Assembly: GCA_946531785.1 (NCBI GenBank)
Contig: CAMNAT010000105.1
Location: 1 to 7,202, forward strand
Direction: 5' to 3'
DNA length: 7,202 nt
Source: an uncultured Oscillospiraceae bacterium
GTDB lineage: Bacteria > Bacillota > Clostridia > UBA1381
Position 1 is the first letter of the stretch, and each line of letters begins with the position of its first letter. Position numbers and translations under genes: made by a program. Under the pieces are notes generated by a model. It did not search any database. It was given only the letters and a program-made list of their open reading frames with translations, and had not been told where the DNA came from. Positions 5,887 through 7,202 of this stretch are shown here, piece after piece.

Positions 5887-7202
5887 TTAGAACAAGCCCA
5901 TACCGCCGTATGAAACAACTACAGCTGCAAATACGATGGAAACCATTGATAAGAGCTTTATGAGAATGTTTACCGACGGACCCGATGTATCCTTGAACGG
6001 ATCACCTACAGTATCGCCGACTACAGCAGCCTTATGGTTTTCGCTGCCCTTGCCGCCGAAGTTGCCCGCCTCGATATACTTCTTTGCGTTATCCCATGCG
6101 CCGCCCGAGTTCGCCATCATTATAGCGAGAGCAAAGCCGGATATTAACGCACCCGCAAGCATACCTACAACACCGTTAACGCCGAGGATGATACCTACAA
6201 CGATAGGAGCTACGATACCGAGCGCCGCCGGAAGTACCATTTCCTTGAGTGATGACTTTGTACAGATATCAACACAGGTCTCATAATCTGCCTCAGCGTT
6301 ACCTTCCATAAGTCCCTTTATCTCTCTGAACTGGCGTCTTACCTCAATAACTATCTTCTGAGCTGCGCGGCCTACCGCCTGCATCGTCATTGCACTAAAC
6401 AGGAACGGGAGCATTGCGCCTACAAACAGACCGATAAGAACCGCCGGGTTTGTTACCTCCAGCTTCAATGCTGCAGGATTCAGACCCTTTATCTTATCTG
6501 TATATGATACGATAAGCGCGAGAGCAGTAAGCGCTGCCGAGCCTATAGCAAAGCCCTTGCCTGTAGCCGCTGTCGTGTTACCGAGTGAATCAAGAGCGTC
6601 TGTTCTCTGACGAACCTCCTCGGGAAGTCCCGACATCTCCGCGATACCGCCGGCGTTGTCTGCAACCGGACCATATGCATCTGTTGCAAGAGTGATACCG
6701 AGAGTTGAAAGCATACCTACCGCCGAAAGACCTACGCCGTAAAGACCATGAGCAAAGTCGCTCATACCGCCTGCGGTAAAGAAGCTTACTATGATCGAGA
6801 TACCTATTATAATTACAGGGATAGCTGTCGATCTCATACCGAGCGCGATACCGTCGATTATGATCGTTGCAGAGCCTGTCTCAGATGACTTTGCAAGCTT
6901 CTTTGTCGGATTATATGAATCCGATGTATAATACTCTGTGAAGAAGCCGATCAGTACACCTGCGAGAAGTCCCGATATTACTGCCCAGAACACATTTGAC
7001 TGTGATGGAAGAAGTGTAAATATAAGCACCGCCGCACCTATAGCAGATACTATCGAGCTGATATATGTTCCGCGTCTCAGTGAGCCGAGAAGCTGCTTCT
7101 GGTTAGCACCCTCCTTAGTCGATACGAAGAATGTACCGAGGATAGATGCCAATATACCTATCGCCGCAATAAGCATCGGAACAATAACGCCCTGGAAACC
7201 GA
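5887..7202 (-). CDS. hppA: Membrane-bound ion-translocating pyrophosphatase, K+-dependent type, C-terminal part
   Basis: This integral membrane enzyme couples PPi hydrolysis to pumping of H+ or Na+ across the cytoplasmic membrane. Visible are 437 residues including the true C-terminus; whole proteins are about 660-730, so the N-terminal third lies beyond the right edge. The Met at 7176 is internal, since family sequence (VIVPMLIAAIGILAS) continues upstream. About ten hydrophobic segments alternate with catalytic loops: TEYYTS and SSETGSA, then DAYGPVADNAGG, then MANSGGAWDNAKK, and VGDTVGDPFKDTSGPS near the end. In GNTTAATGKG the Ala (codon 6568-6570) and Gly (6559-6561) are those of the K+-dependent subfamily; K+-independent pumps have Lys and Thr there. 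H+ versus Na+ specificity depends partly on a helix outside the window. The gene converges on the pur operon; its promoter is not visible. Confidence 0.97.
   Translation of the reverse strand, partial: GFQGVIVPMLIAAIGILASILGTFFVSTKEGANQKQLLGSLRRGTYISSIVSAIGAAVLIFTLLPSQSNVFWAVISGLLAGVLIGFFTEYYTSDSYNPTKKLAKSSETGSATIIIDGIALGMRSTAIPVIIIGISIIVSFFTAGGMSDFAHGLYGVGLSAVGMLSTLGITLATDAYGPVADNAGGIAEMSGLPEEVRQRTDALDSLGNTTAATGKGFAIGSAALTALALIVSYTDKIKGLNPAALKLEVTNPAVLIGLFVGAMLPFLFSAMTMQAVGRAAQKIVIEVRRQFREIKGLMEGNAEADYETCVDICTKSSLKEMVLPAALGIVAPIVVGIILGVNGVVGMLAGALISGFALAIMMANSGGAWDNAKKYIEAGNFGGKGSENHKAAVVGDTVGDPFKDTSGPSVNILIKLLSMVSIVFAAVVVSYGGMGLF

Noticed and set aside
5936..6286. A 116-codon + strand open frame inside hppA
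   Set aside because: The - strand frame encodes conserved pyrophosphatase motifs throughout; the + strand product is low-complexity and unrecognisable.
7174..7176. ATG (- strand) as the hppA start codon
   Set aside because: Family sequence continues upstream in frame to the window edge, and the protein would lack its N-terminal third.
1..7202. Mobile elements, CRISPR arrays, tRNA/rRNA genes, riboswitches or a new defence-like system
   Set aside because: The window is almost entirely filled by housekeeping genes with gaps of at most 60 nt, and the only clear inverted repeat is the terminator hairpin.

Overview
The window looks like ordinary chromosomal DNA from an anaerobic member of the Firmicutes (class Clostridia), probably a gut-type Oscillospiraceae/Ruminococcaceae relative. 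This rests on four features: strong Shine-Dalgarno sites, a compact pur operon with a PurO-type IMP cyclohydrolase next to a stand-alone AICAR formyltransferase, a K+-dependent type of membrane pyrophosphatase, and heavy use of the ATA isoleucine codon at roughly balanced GC (judged by eye). The assignment is inference, not a measured placement.

Positions 1-5826 read entirely on the + strand as one tightly packed gene string: purM (3' end only), purN, IMP cyclohydrolase (purO-like), AICAR formyltransferase (purV, the C-terminal half of a normal PurH), purD, dCMP deaminase, a Nudix hydrolase of the ADP-ribose pyrophosphatase type, and a nitroreductase-family flavoprotein. Gaps are at most 21 nt, and two junctions overlap (4 nt at purM/purN, 11 nt at purD/dCMP deaminase). 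I see no internal terminator, so a single operon is likely. Its promoter must lie left of the window.

The first five genes cover purine synthesis steps: GAR synthesis (PurD), GAR formylation (PurN), AIR formation (PurM), AICAR formylation (PurV) and IMP ring closure (PurO). The next genes extend this to the pyrimidine deoxynucleotide pool (dCMP to dUMP), probable clean-up of nucleoside diphosphate sugars, and a flavin oxidoreductase of unknown substrate.

A perfect 22-bp hairpin with A- and T-tracts (5834-5880) separates this operon from a convergent gene on the - strand. That gene is the C-terminal two thirds of a membrane-bound ion-pumping pyrophosphatase (hppA), which runs off the right edge.

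I found no mobile element, CRISPR array, RNA gene or clearly new system. The points most worth a second look are the split, non-orthologous replacement of bifunctional PurH, the animal-like sequence character of both the AICAR formyltransferase and the dCMP deaminase, and a one-residue-longer Nudix box. There is no gene-free stretch longer than 60 nt.
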